Shown here: positions 1-8,690 of the stretch, piece by piece
Layout: each line of letters starts with the position of its first letter
Numbering within the stretch: position 1 is the stretch's first letter
Assembly (NCBI GenBank): GCA_018266255.1
Contig: JAFEAT010000014.1
Span: 1 to 64,000 of the forward strand
Reading direction: 5' to 3'
Length of the DNA stretch: 64,000 nt
From: Cyanobacteria bacterium SZAS-4
GTDB lineage: Bacteria; Cyanobacteriota; Vampirovibrionia; Obscuribacterales; Obscuribacteraceae
Notes under the pieces: generated by a model
What the model saw: the letters and a program-made list of their open reading frames with translations, nothing else
What the model was told of the DNA's origin: nothing
Database searches by the model: none
Program-made: the position numbers and the translations under genes

Positions 1-627
1 CAACAGCAGCAGCAAGACCAGCAGTATCAGCAGCCATACCAGCAATACCAGAACGTCTCGTTCGATCAGTCGGGCGGCGGCGGCGGTGGCGGCGGTGGTG
101 GCGGCGGATTCGAAACCCGCACTGAAACTGCGACTAGCTACGGTCAGTCGTATGGAAACGTCGAGGGGCAATATCTCGCCAGCGCAGCAGCTCCTGAAGC
201 TGTCCATCATGAACCGCATCACCATCACATCGAGCCGACTCCGATCGAACACGAGCGAGCCAGCCATCAAGAATGGGGCTATTCAAGTCAGCCAGAACAA
301 ACGAGTCATCCGACGTCGTCTACCGACTACAGCCGACCTGCGCCAAATCCGCAGCAACGCGGTGGCTTGAATGCCTTCGTTCCAGTGCCTGCATTGCGTC
401 CGAAACCGCAAACTAATCCGTCAGGCAAGCCGATGGCGAAGCCTGCTGCGGAACCGGCCCATCCAGAACCACCTCCACAACCAATCGTCAAGAAGGGAGC
501 ACTAGACATTGGTGCCAAGCAAGGTGGCTACACAACCGACGATGAGAAGCGCAAACGGCAGCAGGAGCTGTTGAAGGAATCGTGGGCTGAATATCAAGAA
601 GGTCAAAACCCTGAAGGAGAAGCGTAG
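1..627 (+). CDS. Low-complexity Gln/Gly/Pro-rich protein, 5' end outside window
   Basis: Frame 1 is open from the first base to a TAG at 625-627, so this is the C-terminal 208 residues of a longer protein. It begins with a Gln-rich run, then about 11 consecutive glycines (77-109), a His-rich patch, and a Pro-rich tail ending in a charged helix-like segment (DDEKRKRQQELLKESW). No catalytic domain is visible. It lies upstream of, and on the same strand as, the type IV secretion-like genes, so it may be an accessory or disordered linker protein of that machine; this is inference from position only. The composition is skewed and repetitive, unlike its neighbours. An internal ATG at 367 could start a short protein, but the uninterrupted upstream frame with coherent composition argues for the longer product. 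Confidence 0.6.
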   Translation, partial: QQQQQDQQYQQPYQQYQNVSFDQSGGGGGGGGGGGGFETRTETATSYGQSYGNVEGQYLASAAAPEAVHHEPHHHHIEPTPIEHERASHQEWGYSSQPEQTSHPTSSTDYSRPAPNPQQRGGLNAFVPVPALRPKPQTNPSGKPMAKPAAEPAHPEPPPQPIVKKGALDIGAKQGGYTTDDEKRKRQQELLKESWAEYQEGQNPEGEA

Positions 628-706
628 TCGGGCATAGACAACTAGGGTATTTCTGGTTGCATAATTCCGCTAAATCCGTATCATCGTTCAGGTGTACTGA
701 CGCTGA

Positions 707-727
707 AGCCGCTCTCTGAGAGCGGCT
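707..727. other. Short perfect hairpin before the DUF2225 gene
   Basis: AGCCGCTCT and AGAGCGGCT form a 9-bp stem with a 3-base loop, ending 14 bases before the ATG at 742. No T-run follows, so it is not a normal intrinsic terminator. Its position next to the ribosome site makes a structural role in translation or mRNA stability possible. Confidence 0.4.
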
Positions 728-741
728 CACGAAAGAGAGGA

Positions 742-1371
742 ATGTACCTAGCAGACATCGGAGTTAAATGCCCAAGCTGTGGAGTTAAATTCAACTCCCG
801 TCAGCTTGTCGTGACTATCGACACGGGTCGAAGAAACAGCGAACTGCGGCAAGACTTCGAAGGACGGGCAGAGCAGTACGAACCGTACACAGTCTGCACC
901 TGTCCGAGCTGCGGAAGAGCTGACTGGACGGCGCGCTTCGAACCGACGAAAGAAGTAGCTACGTTAAATCAGCCGAATTCCACCCCTCATCTACAATTCC
1001 GCGCCGCTGCGCTCGCGGCAGAAAGAAGCGGAAGAGACTTTTACAACGTCGGGTTGCTCTACCTGAACGCAGCCTGGTGTGCTGATGATAACCGTGCATA
1101 TCCACAGGCTCGCGAATATCGCCGACTCTCGGCAGACTCGTTCAGGAAGTCTCTGTTTGACGTTTCATGCCCAGTCGACCAACGAATGGAGATAGAATAC
1201 TTAATAGGTGAATTACTCAGGCGATCCGGCGATTTCGAAGCAAGCAAAGCGCATTTTCGTCAGGCTATTCCCCGACTATCAGCCAAGTATGCCTACATGG
1301 CTAGAAAGTTGATGCGACTCTCTGAAGCGTCCAGCGTCGAATCCATCAGGTTTGAGAACGAAGGTAACTAG
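742..1371 (+). CDS. DUF2225-like zinc-ribbon/TPR protein
   Basis: A 209-residue protein with two CxxC pairs near the N-terminus (CPSCGVKF, residues 9-16, and CPSCGRADW around residue 54), which probably form a zinc ribbon. The rest is helical, with a TPR-like pattern (YPQAREYRRLSADSFRKSL; EYLIGELLRRSGDFEASKAHFRQA split across residues 130-175). This layout matches the DUF2225 family, whose function is unknown. The start at 742 has a good purine-rich ribosome site (GAGAGGA) directly upstream. A 9-bp hairpin (707-727) lies just before that site and could affect translation. The stop is 4 bp from the next start, so it is probably co-transcribed with the membrane protein and VirB4 ATPase that follow. 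Family call is moderate; role is unknown. Confidence 0.65.
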   Translation: MYLADIGVKCPSCGVKFNSRQLVVTIDTGRRNSELRQDFEGRAEQYEPYTVCTCPSCGRADWTARFEPTKEVATLNQPNSTPHLQFRAAALAAERSGRDFYNVGLLYLNAAWCADDNRAYPQAREYRRLSADSFRKSLFDVSCPVDQRMEIEYLIGELLRRSGDFEASKAHFRQAIPRLSAKYAYMARKLMRLSEASSVESIRFENEGN

Positions 1372-1375
1372 TTAG

Positions 1376-1768
1376 ATGTCCCAAGTTCATAAAGTCATCG
1401 TTCTGAACAAACCGCTCAAGATCTTTGACTTCACACCGATTCAGCTGATTATGCACGTCATTTCGGTGGTCAGTGCGCTGCTCATCGCCACGAACATGCC
1501 GAAGGAATGGAAGTTTAACAATGTGCCTGCCGGCGTATTTGTTTTCGTGGCAATCGTCGGAGCGTCCATCGTTTTGGGCAAAATGTCAGAAGTAAAGCCC
1601 TGGATGTGGTGGAAAAATCTGGTCATTTATCGGCTCGGGCTAATTCCTACAACAATCGTGCCAAAGCCAGAACCAGCCCCGCTTTATCCAGATCCAAATA
1701 TAATTGAAACTAAGAAGAAGACAGAAGGATACTATGTTGAAGCTCAGGATCAAGCCGCCCCTCGCTAA
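1376..1768 (+). CDS. Small two-helix membrane protein, PrgI/VirB3-like
   Basis: A 130-residue protein with a short cytoplasmic start, two closely spaced hydrophobic segments (roughly residues 22-40 and 50-67), then a Trp-rich amphipathic stretch (KPWMWWKNLVIYRLG) and a Pro/charged tail. A two-helix protein immediately upstream of a VirB4 ATPase is the usual arrangement of VirB3 or PrgI-type inner-membrane subunits in type IV secretion systems. The sequence alone does not prove homology, so the call rests on topology plus position. It starts 4 bp after the DUF2225 gene. Upstream of the start is a short purine stretch in the end of that gene. Confidence 0.5.
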   Translation: MSQVHKVIVLNKPLKIFDFTPIQLIMHVISVVSALLIATNMPKEWKFNNVPAGVFVFVAIVGASIVLGKMSEVKPWMWWKNLVIYRLGLIPTTIVPKPEPAPLYPDPNIIETKKKTEGYYVEAQDQAAPR

Positions 1769-1909
1769 AATGGCTGATAAATTGAGCAATTTACTGCATA
1801 GTCGAGGGTAAATCGAGACTTCAGGAATGAAAAAAGCCAGTATCGCTTAACTGGCGCTTAGGATAGGCTATTCTAAGAGCACGCAAGATTATCGCAAGGT
1901 ACCAACCAA

Positions 1910-4705
1910 ATGGCAGAGGGCGCACGACCAAGAGCAAACAGAAGAGCTGCTCCGTCGCGCCCAGGTAAAAGCAAGAGGCAGAAGCAGTCGAGCGGAAACG
2001 GCGACGGCGGTCGTCAAATCGCGCTTACTCCAGAACCTTCCATCAACAATGTTCTCGGCGGCTTCTACAACTCCCTGCCTCCGATGGTTCGTGAGCTTTT
2101 GCCCTTCGGCAGCACCGGCGGCGGTGGTGGAGAAGGCGCTGATGGCGGTGATGACGGCACCGAACCACCAAAAGACAAGCGCGGCGAGACCAGCTGGCAA
2201 GATGTGTGCTTCGTTCACTCGATTCCCGGCGACGACCAGGACGAAGGGCTTGTTGTTCTAGCAGACGGCAGTATGCGCCGGTACATCATCTGCAAGGGGA
2301 TCAACGCCTTGCTGTTCGACGAAGCCGACCGCGAAATGATGGCTCGCAACTTCGCCCACTTCGCTAACTCCTGCGACTCAGACATTCAAGTCGTAATCAA
2401 AGCGCGAAACTTGCCGGTCGACGAATATCTTTCGCGATACCAGATTTTGATTAAAACCGAAAACGATTATTTGAAGTGGTACGCAGACTACACAGACAAA
2501 TGGTTCAGGCGCGTACAAGACGTTCACTTCGTTCCACAGCGCGATTTCTACGTTGTTGTGAGCTATCAGCCACCCGACTGCAAAACCTCGTCAGGAAAGC
2601 CGTGGCACGGCAGAAGATCGATTCAAAAACACGAAGAGTATCTCGAGACTCTCAACCGTCTGACGAAGACTTGTTTGGAGCAGCTGCGCGCCTCTAACTT
2701 GCGCCCTGTTACTCTGACTCGACGCGAAGTGCGCAACTTGATCTATCAAGATTTGAATCCAAGTCTCGCGCAACGTGAACCTGAAGCACCACCTACTCGC
2801 GCTGGCATCTCTGAAGCGTCTTGTTTGGCTGGTTCCGCTATGAAAGTAGCTGACGAGCATCTATGGTTAGACGGAAGATTTATCGGTACTCAGTACATGC
2901 AACAGCCGCCCCACGAAACGTGGATGGGATGGCTTGTAGACTTGCTTACGCTCAGTGTTGAATACACTCTTTCGATGTTCATTCACACATGCGATCAAGA
3001 TAAAGTTCGCGCTAATTTGAAAATGAACTATCGCTTGGGCGTAGTGACAAGCACACAGTTAGCCACTCCCGACCTGGAAGGTTTGGAATCGACGAGACGC
3101 GCCGCATCTGCGATTCAAGAATTCTTGCGCAGTTCGAACAAAGCATTCGACATCAGCATGTACATTACGACCAGTGCGGAAAGTCCTGAGCGTCTAGCGC
3201 AGAACACTGACGAAATTCGACGTGTATTCAAAAACCGTGGTGCTATACTCGATCGCGCTCAGCTCCTGCAGCTCGATGCGTGGCAATCAACACTCGCCTC
3301 AGGCGTTGACAAACTCGCCATCGTTCATCGCGTTATGTCACCGATTGTCGGAACATTCTGGCCTTTCTTCACAGCAAGTTGCGGAACCCCAGACGGTGTG
3401 CCGTTTGGATTCGCCATCGCTTCAAGAGAGCCCGTTCTCCTGAATCCGTTTTTTCGAGGCGCGGGTAAAGACGCGAACAACATGTTCGTTGTAGGAACGA
3501 CCGGAGCTGGTAAATCTTTCGCTGTGTCGATGCTGATCTTGCGTCTGTTGCCGCTTGGCACGCGCTTCGTTTTGATAGATAAAACTGTAGACAAAAAGGG
3601 CGCGTACCGATTCATCACCAAGATTCTCGGTACGGATTTGAGTGACTACATCGACCTTGGTCCGAATTCGGGCAACATGATCAATCCGTTCGACTTGAGT
3701 CCGGAAGATCAGATGGACGAAGCCGGCATCGAAAAACGTAGAGCTGGAGAGCCTTCTGCCGACAAGATCAGTTCCCTGCTTTCACTTCTAGACTTGATGC
3801 TCGCACCTGAAGGGCGCGAAGAATTGAACGTAGAAGAGAAGTCTCTTCTCGACGGTTTGATTCGTGTCGCGTATATGGACGCGCACTTCCGAGGCACGGT
3901 GCCAATCATGTCAGATCTGGCGAGAGTGACAGCTCAAGCCGCTGCTGACGAAGTTGACCCACTGCAGCGCGACCGTCTGCAGATGTTTGCACGTGGACTT
4001 TCCTTGTACACCAAGACTGGTGCTTTCGGTGGATTGGTTGACGGGCATACAAACATCGACGCAGAGAAGCTGTTGATCGTATTCGACACAAGAGAAGTGA
4101 ACGAACCTCGACTGGAGCGTATTGCCGTATTCATTCTGGCGGAGTTCATCAGACGTCGAGCTGCACACTGCAAAGCCTTCAACTTGAGATTCGCGGCGAT
4201 CATCGACGAAGCCGCGACATTGATGCGATTCAAAGCCGGAGCCAGGCTGCTCGATGACCTTTCGAGAAGAGCCCGACACTACGGTATGATGCTGGTCTCA
4301 ATTACACAGCAGCTGAAGGACTTCTTCAGGCAATCTGAGCAAGCTGATTCGGTCGTGAAGAACTCACACATGAAGTTGATTTTGCGGCAAGACCCGAGTG
4401 ACCTGAAGCTTTTGAAAGAGACTCTGCGTTTAACCGACGCTGAAGTAGTGTCGATTGAAAACTTCTCCAAAGATGAAGAAAAGCGACGAGACAGCCAATG
4501 CTTGCTGATTGTGGGAGCTGTGCACGGAACTATCAGGTTGGTTCCGAGCCCGATGGACTATTGGATTTGTACATCTGAGCCGATCAACGACATTCCAAAA
4601 CGTGAAGGCATGATCAAAGAAGTGCAACTGAAAAATCCCAAGTTGACGGAAACTGACGCGTGCCGTCAAGCCGTGTATTATTTAGGCGTTCAGCATGAAT
4701 CCTGA
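1910..4705 (+). CDS. virB4: VirB4-family type IV secretion ATPase
   Basis: A 931-residue protein and the clearest type IV secretion marker here. Residues 1-85 are basic, Pro/Gly-rich and probably disordered. A VirB4/TraC-type N-terminal domain follows, then the P-loop ATPase domain with Walker A GTTGAGKS at residues 529-536 and Walker B IIDEA with D766/E767. A TQQ-type motif (SITQQLKDFF) follows in the usual place. VirB4 ATPases power assembly of the conjugation or secretion channel at the inner membrane. Length is at the upper end for the family because of the N-terminal extension. The start ATG at 1910 has only a weak ribosome site (AAGGT). No relaxase, VirD4 or VirB6 gene is visible in the window, so the complete system must extend to the left or lie elsewhere. 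Confidence 0.85.
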   Translation: MAEGARPRANRRAAPSRPGKSKRQKQSSGNGDGGRQIALTPEPSINNVLGGFYNSLPPMVRELLPFGSTGGGGGEGADGGDDGTEPPKDKRGETSWQDVCFVHSIPGDDQDEGLVVLADGSMRRYIICKGINALLFDEADREMMARNFAHFANSCDSDIQVVIKARNLPVDEYLSRYQILIKTENDYLKWYADYTDKWFRRVQDVHFVPQRDFYVVVSYQPPDCKTSSGKPWHGRRSIQKHEEYLETLNRLTKTCLEQLRASNLRPVTLTRREVRNLIYQDLNPSLAQREPEAPPTRAGISEASCLAGSAMKVADEHLWLDGRFIGTQYMQQPPHETWMGWLVDLLTLSVEYTLSMFIHTCDQDKVRANLKMNYRLGVVTSTQLATPDLEGLESTRRAASAIQEFLRSSNKAFDISMYITTSAESPERLAQNTDEIRRVFKNRGAILDRAQLLQLDAWQSTLASGVDKLAIVHRVMSPIVGTFWPFFTASCGTPDGVPFGFAIASREPVLLNPFFRGAGKDANNMFVVGTTGAGKSFAVSMLILRLLPLGTRFVLIDKTVDKKGAYRFITKILGTDLSDYIDLGPNSGNMINPFDLSPEDQMDEAGIEKRRAGEPSADKISSLLSLLDLMLAPEGREELNVEEKSLLDGLIRVAYMDAHFRGTVPIMSDLARVTAQAAADEVDPLQRDRLQMFARGLSLYTKTGAFGGLVDGHTNIDAEKLLIVFDTREVNEPRLERIAVFILAEFIRRRAAHCKAFNLRFAAIIDEAATLMRFKAGARLLDDLSRRARHYGMMLVSITQQLKDFFRQSEQADSVVKNSHMKLILRQDPSDLKLLKETLRLTDAEVVSIENFSKDEEKRRDSQCLLIVGAVHGTIRLVPSPMDYWICTSEPINDIPKREGMIKEVQLKNPKLTETDACRQAVYYLGVQHES

Positions 4706-4853
4706 TTTGCGCATGCTGCATAAACTCGCTGCACCATCTAGAAAGCTTTTGCTTGTTCTACCATCCCATCCGAATTCGAAAGACTAGTGTTTATCCTATG
4801 GAAATGCTTCCTGTTAAAAGTAAGCTTGTAGAGACCGATAGGTGTGAATAGAA

Positions 4854-5210
4854 ATGGAAAAACTATTCAGCCCAAACAAATGGTTCGTCGGTTTCTGTGG
4901 ATTACTCATAGTCGTCTTCTTATCATTGCAGTATGTTAGTAGAATGCGCTTGCAGACCCTTGCACAGGCTTGGGGCGCGGAGATCTTCACCTGGGATTGG
5001 CCCGGACAGAACTTGCACTCGATCGGTAAGATGACAAAAGCAGATGTAATTAAAAAGACAGAGTCCGATGCAGTAGTCAAAGTCACAGGCACTCAAACGT
5101 TAGATTTGTCGGGAGCGCAACCACAACACAGTGAAACCGAATGTGGTGCGCAGTTGACCTTTTACAAGCATAACAACGACTGGGTGCTCGGAAAAGTGGA
5201 GTTGCAATAA
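4854..5210 (+). CDS. Membrane-anchored small protein of the secretion cluster
   Basis: A 118-residue protein with one N-terminal membrane segment (about residues 10-28) followed by a short external domain containing beta-prone stretches. No known family is recognised. The stop TAA overlaps the next ATG by one base (TAATG), so translation of the two is probably coupled. Both encode an N-terminal anchor plus a small outer domain, which recalls VirB8/TraE-type subunits next to VirB4, but no diagnostic residues are seen and this is only a positional guess. A weak AGGTG lies about 10 bases before the start. Confidence 0.6.
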   Translation: MEKLFSPNKWFVGFCGLLIVVFLSLQYVSRMRLQTLAQAWGAEIFTWDWPGQNLHSIGKMTKADVIKKTESDAVVKVTGTQTLDLSGAQPQHSETECGAQLTFYKHNNDWVLGKVELQ

Positions 5211-5818
5211 TGTATTGGCGAGTAAGAAAATCCAGTGTCGATCAATTGGTTCGTCAGTACGGTGTGCACGTCGTGCTGGTTTTCAGCGTGCTTATGAATG
5301 TACTTCTAGTCGTGACGCGACCGAACCCGGGTAAAGTTGTCTCGAAAGAAGCACGAGTCAATTACGAGAATTTCGCTCGCACCGTAACCCAGCATCTGCT
5401 CGATACAAATTACATTAGCTACAAAGAATCGACGTTAGCTTTGATCGAAAAAGAATTGGCACCTCCTGTGGTGCAAGTCTTATCCAAGAATGGCATGTTG
5501 GCTGCAACTCAGGACGAGTTAGCGGCTCAAGCAAAGAGCTTGAGCGACTCACGCCAGCTATCTGCAATCCGCATCGACGAAGTGACGAGCAGCGAGCCGA
5601 ACAATAAAGGTTTGATCCCGATGGACGTGCGCGGCGTTGTAGCGATCCATTCTGCCGAAGAGAGTGGACCGAGCGGACCGGTCAACTTTAAATTTCGCTA
5701 CCTGATCGGTAACAAGAGCGACAAGAACGGTCAGCCAGTAATGGGGGCAGACGGCAAGCCAATGGCTCTAGTAGCCGGTTTCGAAGACCTATCAGGCAAA
5801 GCCACAAGCGGCCCGTAA
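5210..5818 (+). CDS. Membrane-anchored protein, possible VirB8/TraE-like subunit
   Basis: A 202-residue protein with a basic N-terminus, one membrane segment (about residues 20-36) and an external domain of about 160 residues. This topology and size are those of VirB8/TraE-type bridging subunits, and it follows VirB4 in the same direction. Residues 45-95 (VNYENFARTVTQHLL and on) look helical, and later residues are beta-prone, as in an NTF2-like fold. Homology cannot be shown by eye. The ATG overlaps the preceding stop. Its stop at 5818 is one base from the stop of the convergent TadE-like gene, with no terminator between them. Confidence 0.55.
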   Translation: MYWRVRKSSVDQLVRQYGVHVVLVFSVLMNVLLVVTRPNPGKVVSKEARVNYENFARTVTQHLLDTNYISYKESTLALIEKELAPPVVQVLSKNGMLAATQDELAAQAKSLSDSRQLSAIRIDEVTSSEPNNKGLIPMDVRGVVAIHSAEESGPSGPVNFKFRYLIGNKSDKNGQPVMGADGKPMALVAGFEDLSGKATSGP

Positions 5819-5819
5819 G

Positions 5820-6287
5820 TTATTTCGTCCGGACAATAGGAAAAGTGTAAGTCTGCGAAAATGCAAAAGATCCGTTTTGCAAAAATACCGGACCTTGAAA
5901 GAAAACCAGCGGCGCAAAAGGCGCACGAGCTATCGTCGAAACGGTTACCGTAACAAATGGTGCGACCTGGGGCGGCGGATTGCCCGCATAATCTTCGTAA
6001 GTAAGCTTCTCCAACGTAGGCACCTTGATGTAGTTGCCATCGCCTTGATGCGCTTTCAAAATCGCTTTGACTAACTGAGTGCTCTGCCCTGCATCCTGAC
6101 CCTGTGCTGCAGCTCGTGCGGCATCTCGGCAGGCGCGATCGTTGAACTCTGCGCCGTAGATAAGCACGCCGATGTCTGCCGTTAGGATTGTGAATACGAG
6201 CATCATGAAACATGAGCACGAAAGTTCAAGTAATACGCTTGCGCTTTTGCTGCGTGGCTTGCTTTTGTGTTTTTGCTTGTCGGTCAT
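5820..6287 (-). CDS. TadE-like pseudopilin-type protein
   Basis: A 155-residue protein from the ATG at 6287, chosen because AAGGA lies about 7 bases upstream. The longer frame to 6368 would only translate a palindromic repeat. It has a charged N-terminus (KQKHKSKPRSKS), one long membrane segment (about residues 20-40) and an external domain starting with a helix rich in Arg/Ala (DRACRDAARAAAQGQ). This is the TadE/TadG layout of minor pseudopilins used in Flp/Tad pili. It lies downstream of the TadG-like vWA gene and is probably part of the same unit, although 221 bp containing a palindromic repeat and the spacer separate them. Confidence 0.6.
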   Translation of the reverse strand: MTDKQKHKSKPRSKSASVLLELSCSCFMMLVFTILTADIGVLIYGAEFNDRACRDAARAAAQGQDAGQSTQLVKAILKAHQGDGNYIKVPTLEKLTYEDYAGNPPPQVAPFVTVTVSTIARAPFAPLVFFQGPVFLQNGSFAFSQTYTFPIVRTK

Positions 6288-6320
6288 ATTTTGATCCTTG
6301 TTTACACTTGGTTTTTTGAA

Positions 6321-6367
6321 CGCCAGTCGGAGACTGGCGGCCCCTGCCGGCTGAAGCCAGCGCTCCA
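6321..6367. repeat. REP-like double hairpin, copy 1
   Basis: Two adjacent hairpins: CGCCAGTC-GGA-GACTGGCG (6321-6339), then a second one at 6346-6361 (GCCGGCT/AGCCAGC). Read on the - strand, the second one begins GGAGCGCTGGCTTCAGCCGG and continues AGGGGCCG. The same core, GGAGCGC-YGGCTTC-AGCCGGC-WGGGGCCG, occurs near 11434-11466. A dispersed palindromic repeat between genes fits the REP class. Here it separates the TadG-like gene from the TadE-like gene. Confidence 0.55.
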
Positions 6368-6374
6368 CGCTCCA

Positions 6375-8153
6375 TTAGCCCGAGGCTACTAGTTCTACGA
6401 GGTGTCTTGCTATTTTTTCGAAGGTTTTTCTTAGTTGGCTGCTGTTGGTGACTAGATTGAAGGTGCCACCGTGTCCGGCTATTGCAGCCATTCCACCACT
6501 GGAGGGGTCGTTGTTGGTATCGTTTAGGATTGCGGTTTCCGCTGCGATGATTGATGGATTTTGAGCCAGACCGATGGTATACACCGGAAACCCTGCGTCT
6601 CTAGCCTCAGCGGCAGCCTTGCGCGCGTTTGTCAGTGGGTCTGAATCCAGTGGTCCACCTGGATTTGTCGGCTGTCCGTCGGTGAAAAGGACTATTGCTT
6701 TCACGCTTCCGGGGCGTGCGTGCGTCTTCAGTTCCTGTACGGCTTTGTCGACGGCAGCGCCAATGTTTGTTGAGCCCAGAGCCACGCATGACTTGATTGC
6801 GTTGTTGACGGTGGCATAGTTAGTGTTACCTGGTGCAGCGTCCACTGGCACCATAGGCAGTGCAAATGGTTTGGCTGGTCCATAAGGAGTTGCTTGATCG
6901 ATGCTGTACCAATCCTCGGTGTAGCCCGTATTAGTGCCGATTTCTCCATCGAAAGCAACGAAACCAAAGTGGCAATCCGTATCCGTGTTGATGATACTGG
7001 TGAACATAGTCGATGCATCCTTCGCATCTGCCATCGGTTGCAGACGAGCTGCCGCTGCTTGTTGATATGCGTTTTGATATCCCGCTTGCGGGCTGACTGA
7101 CACCGAAGTGTAAGCCTTGCTTTGCATGTAAACCGTTTGGTTCTCCAGATTTCCGCGAGCCGCTTCTACAAGCGTTGCTCGGTCTGGAAAATTGTAGCCT
7201 TTGTAGGTAAAGCCGGAGAATGTTTGGTTGCCATCGATGTTGACGACCAGGTCTGTGAACGCGTTTCCGTATCCGTCCCAAGTGGGTGCTGCGCCTGGTG
7301 GGCAGTTGCCTGGAGGCTTGCCCTGGTCTGGATATCCATTCAATGAACGTAAGCCTGGAACGCCCGCTTCTTTTGCAAGTGTTTCGGTGAACTGCATGCT
7401 GCGCGCCTGGTCGACCAACTGTGGTTCGGCTGCATTCAAGCTTGTGCCGCCGGAGCCCGGTTGAAGGATATCGAAAATTCTTCCTTGCGCACTGCCACCA
7501 CTTGCGGTCGCAACGTCGTAAACTATTTTATTCTGGTCCCACTTGCGCTTTATGAATGTGACTGGAGTTTGATCGTCCATTGAACCTGATACATCAAAAC
7601 AGAAGACTATGTCGAGCTGTGGTACGGCGCCTTTTGCTACGGCGTTGACGTTGAGGTTGTTGAATCCGACATACTTTCCAAAGGCAGTGAGAGTGCTGAA
7701 GTTGCTATAGACTCGCACGATCTTCGCATTTGGACTGGTGAGTGGCTCAACCTGCATGGTGAGCGGGTTGACAAATTCAAAAAAAATGTTCGCCTTACCA
7801 ATTTCCGGCACAATATTACTTGTGTTAGCAATTGTCGTTTGAGATAGCTGGGTGCCAAGGACAAAGTTCTTCTTGAAAATTCCAATCGCAGTCTGAATTG
7901 CATTCTCGTGTGCGGTTTGTGGATTGAGATTGTCTTCGCTTGCAAGAGTCGCTACAGCAGCCAGTGCAGCTGCATCTGACGCGTTTTGAAGTTGTTGTTT
8001 GGCGAGATGCAATCTCCCGACTTCGAAAGTAAATATGCCAAGCAGTGGAAGAGTGATCAGTCCGACTATCATCACAAGTGCGATCATCGATTGACCTTTC
8101 GCACTGCGAATTTGACTGCGAATGTGACTCTGTCTAGTCTTTTCAGAATTCAT
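6375..8153 (-). CDS. TadG-like protein with von Willebrand factor A domain
   Basis: A 592-residue protein. The ATG at 8153 is preferred over 8195 because TAAGG lies about 9 bases before it and the upstream gene ends at 8165. The N-terminus has a basic leader and one membrane segment (about residues 20-42) followed by LHLAKQQLQNASDAAALA, the TadG/pseudopilin hallmark. A vWA domain follows with MIDAS residues D187-S189-S191 (FDVSGSMD), a TNIGAAV threonine and a later VLFTDGQP aspartate, so metal binding looks intact. Such proteins are surface or pilus-associated adhesion subunits. It sits in a tight - operon with the TadE-like and TPR genes. Confidence 0.8.
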   Translation of the reverse strand: MNSEKTRQSHIRSQIRSAKGQSMIALVMIVGLITLPLLGIFTFEVGRLHLAKQQLQNASDAAALAAVATLASEDNLNPQTAHENAIQTAIGIFKKNFVLGTQLSQTTIANTSNIVPEIGKANIFFEFVNPLTMQVEPLTSPNAKIVRVYSNFSTLTAFGKYVGFNNLNVNAVAKGAVPQLDIVFCFDVSGSMDDQTPVTFIKRKWDQNKIVYDVATASGGSAQGRIFDILQPGSGGTSLNAAEPQLVDQARSMQFTETLAKEAGVPGLRSLNGYPDQGKPPGNCPPGAAPTWDGYGNAFTDLVVNIDGNQTFSGFTYKGYNFPDRATLVEAARGNLENQTVYMQSKAYTSVSVSPQAGYQNAYQQAAAARLQPMADAKDASTMFTSIINTDTDCHFGFVAFDGEIGTNTGYTEDWYSIDQATPYGPAKPFALPMVPVDAAPGNTNYATVNNAIKSCVALGSTNIGAAVDKAVQELKTHARPGSVKAIVLFTDGQPTNPGGPLDSDPLTNARKAAAEARDAGFPVYTIGLAQNPSIIAAETAILNDTNNDPSSGGMAAIAGHGGTFNLVTNSSQLRKTFEKIARHLVELVASG

Positions 8154-8164
8154 CGGTTGGTACC

Positions 8165-8689
8165 TTACTTGTTCAAGCCTTGAGGATTCTCGCAATATTG
8201 CCGATCTGTAAATGTCAGATTCATCGGTTTGGTCAGTCCCGGAATATCGGTGAAGTTGCTGCCACCGCTGTAGAGTATCAACGGGCTGACATCAGCATTG
8301 ACTGATACTTCAATCTGATAGCTGTTCAAAGATGAGTCGGCAGGCGCTTTTAAGAGTGTCGTCTGTTTTGTTTGGTTGAGTGTTTTGATATCGGTTGTGA
8401 TAATGCTTGTCTTAACCGACTTGATTGCAACGCCACTAAACGATTCCGCAACTCTCTGGGCGGTGTAATTCGCTAGTTGTATTGACGATGGTTTTCCGTC
8501 CAGACTGGTTTGATAGGTGTGTGCTCGTGCTGCTTCCCAAGCCGCGTTGTGAGCGGCTGCGTAGAGAAATGTGGTGCGCAATGTAATCGTCGCTAAATCC
8601 ATAAATGGAAAGACGAAGAAAAACAAAAACAAAAAGAGCGCGACCGGACCTTCGACAATAAAGCTTCCGCGTTTAGATCTTTTGGTCAT
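8165..8689 (-). CDS. TadE-like protein
   Basis: A 174-residue protein beginning MTKRSKRGSFIVEGP. The start at 8689 has GGAGAG 7 bases upstream and lies one base after the stop of the TPR gene; the frame upstream to 8728 has no such support. The basic leader, the Gly-Ser-x-x-x-E motif before a long Phe/Leu-rich membrane helix (about residues 14-35), and the following Ala-rich helix (AAAHNAAWEAARAH) are typical of TadE minor pseudopilins. The external domain is about 120 residues. The gap to the vWA gene downstream is 11 bp, so they are very probably co-transcribed and may act together. Confidence 0.7.
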   Translation of the reverse strand: MTKRSKRGSFIVEGPVALFLFLFFFVFPFMDLATITLRTTFLYAAAHNAAWEAARAHTYQTSLDGKPSSIQLANYTAQRVAESFSGVAIKSVKTSIITTDIKTLNQTKQTTLLKAPADSSLNSYQIEVSVNADVSPLILYSGGSNFTDIPGLTKPMNLTFTDRQYCENPQGLNK

Positions 8690-8690
8690 C

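Noticed and set aside
1830..1855. Hairpin GCCAGT/ACTGGC preceded by an A-run
   Set aside because: It would be a terminator only on the - strand, yet both flanking genes are +; the stem is only 6 bp.
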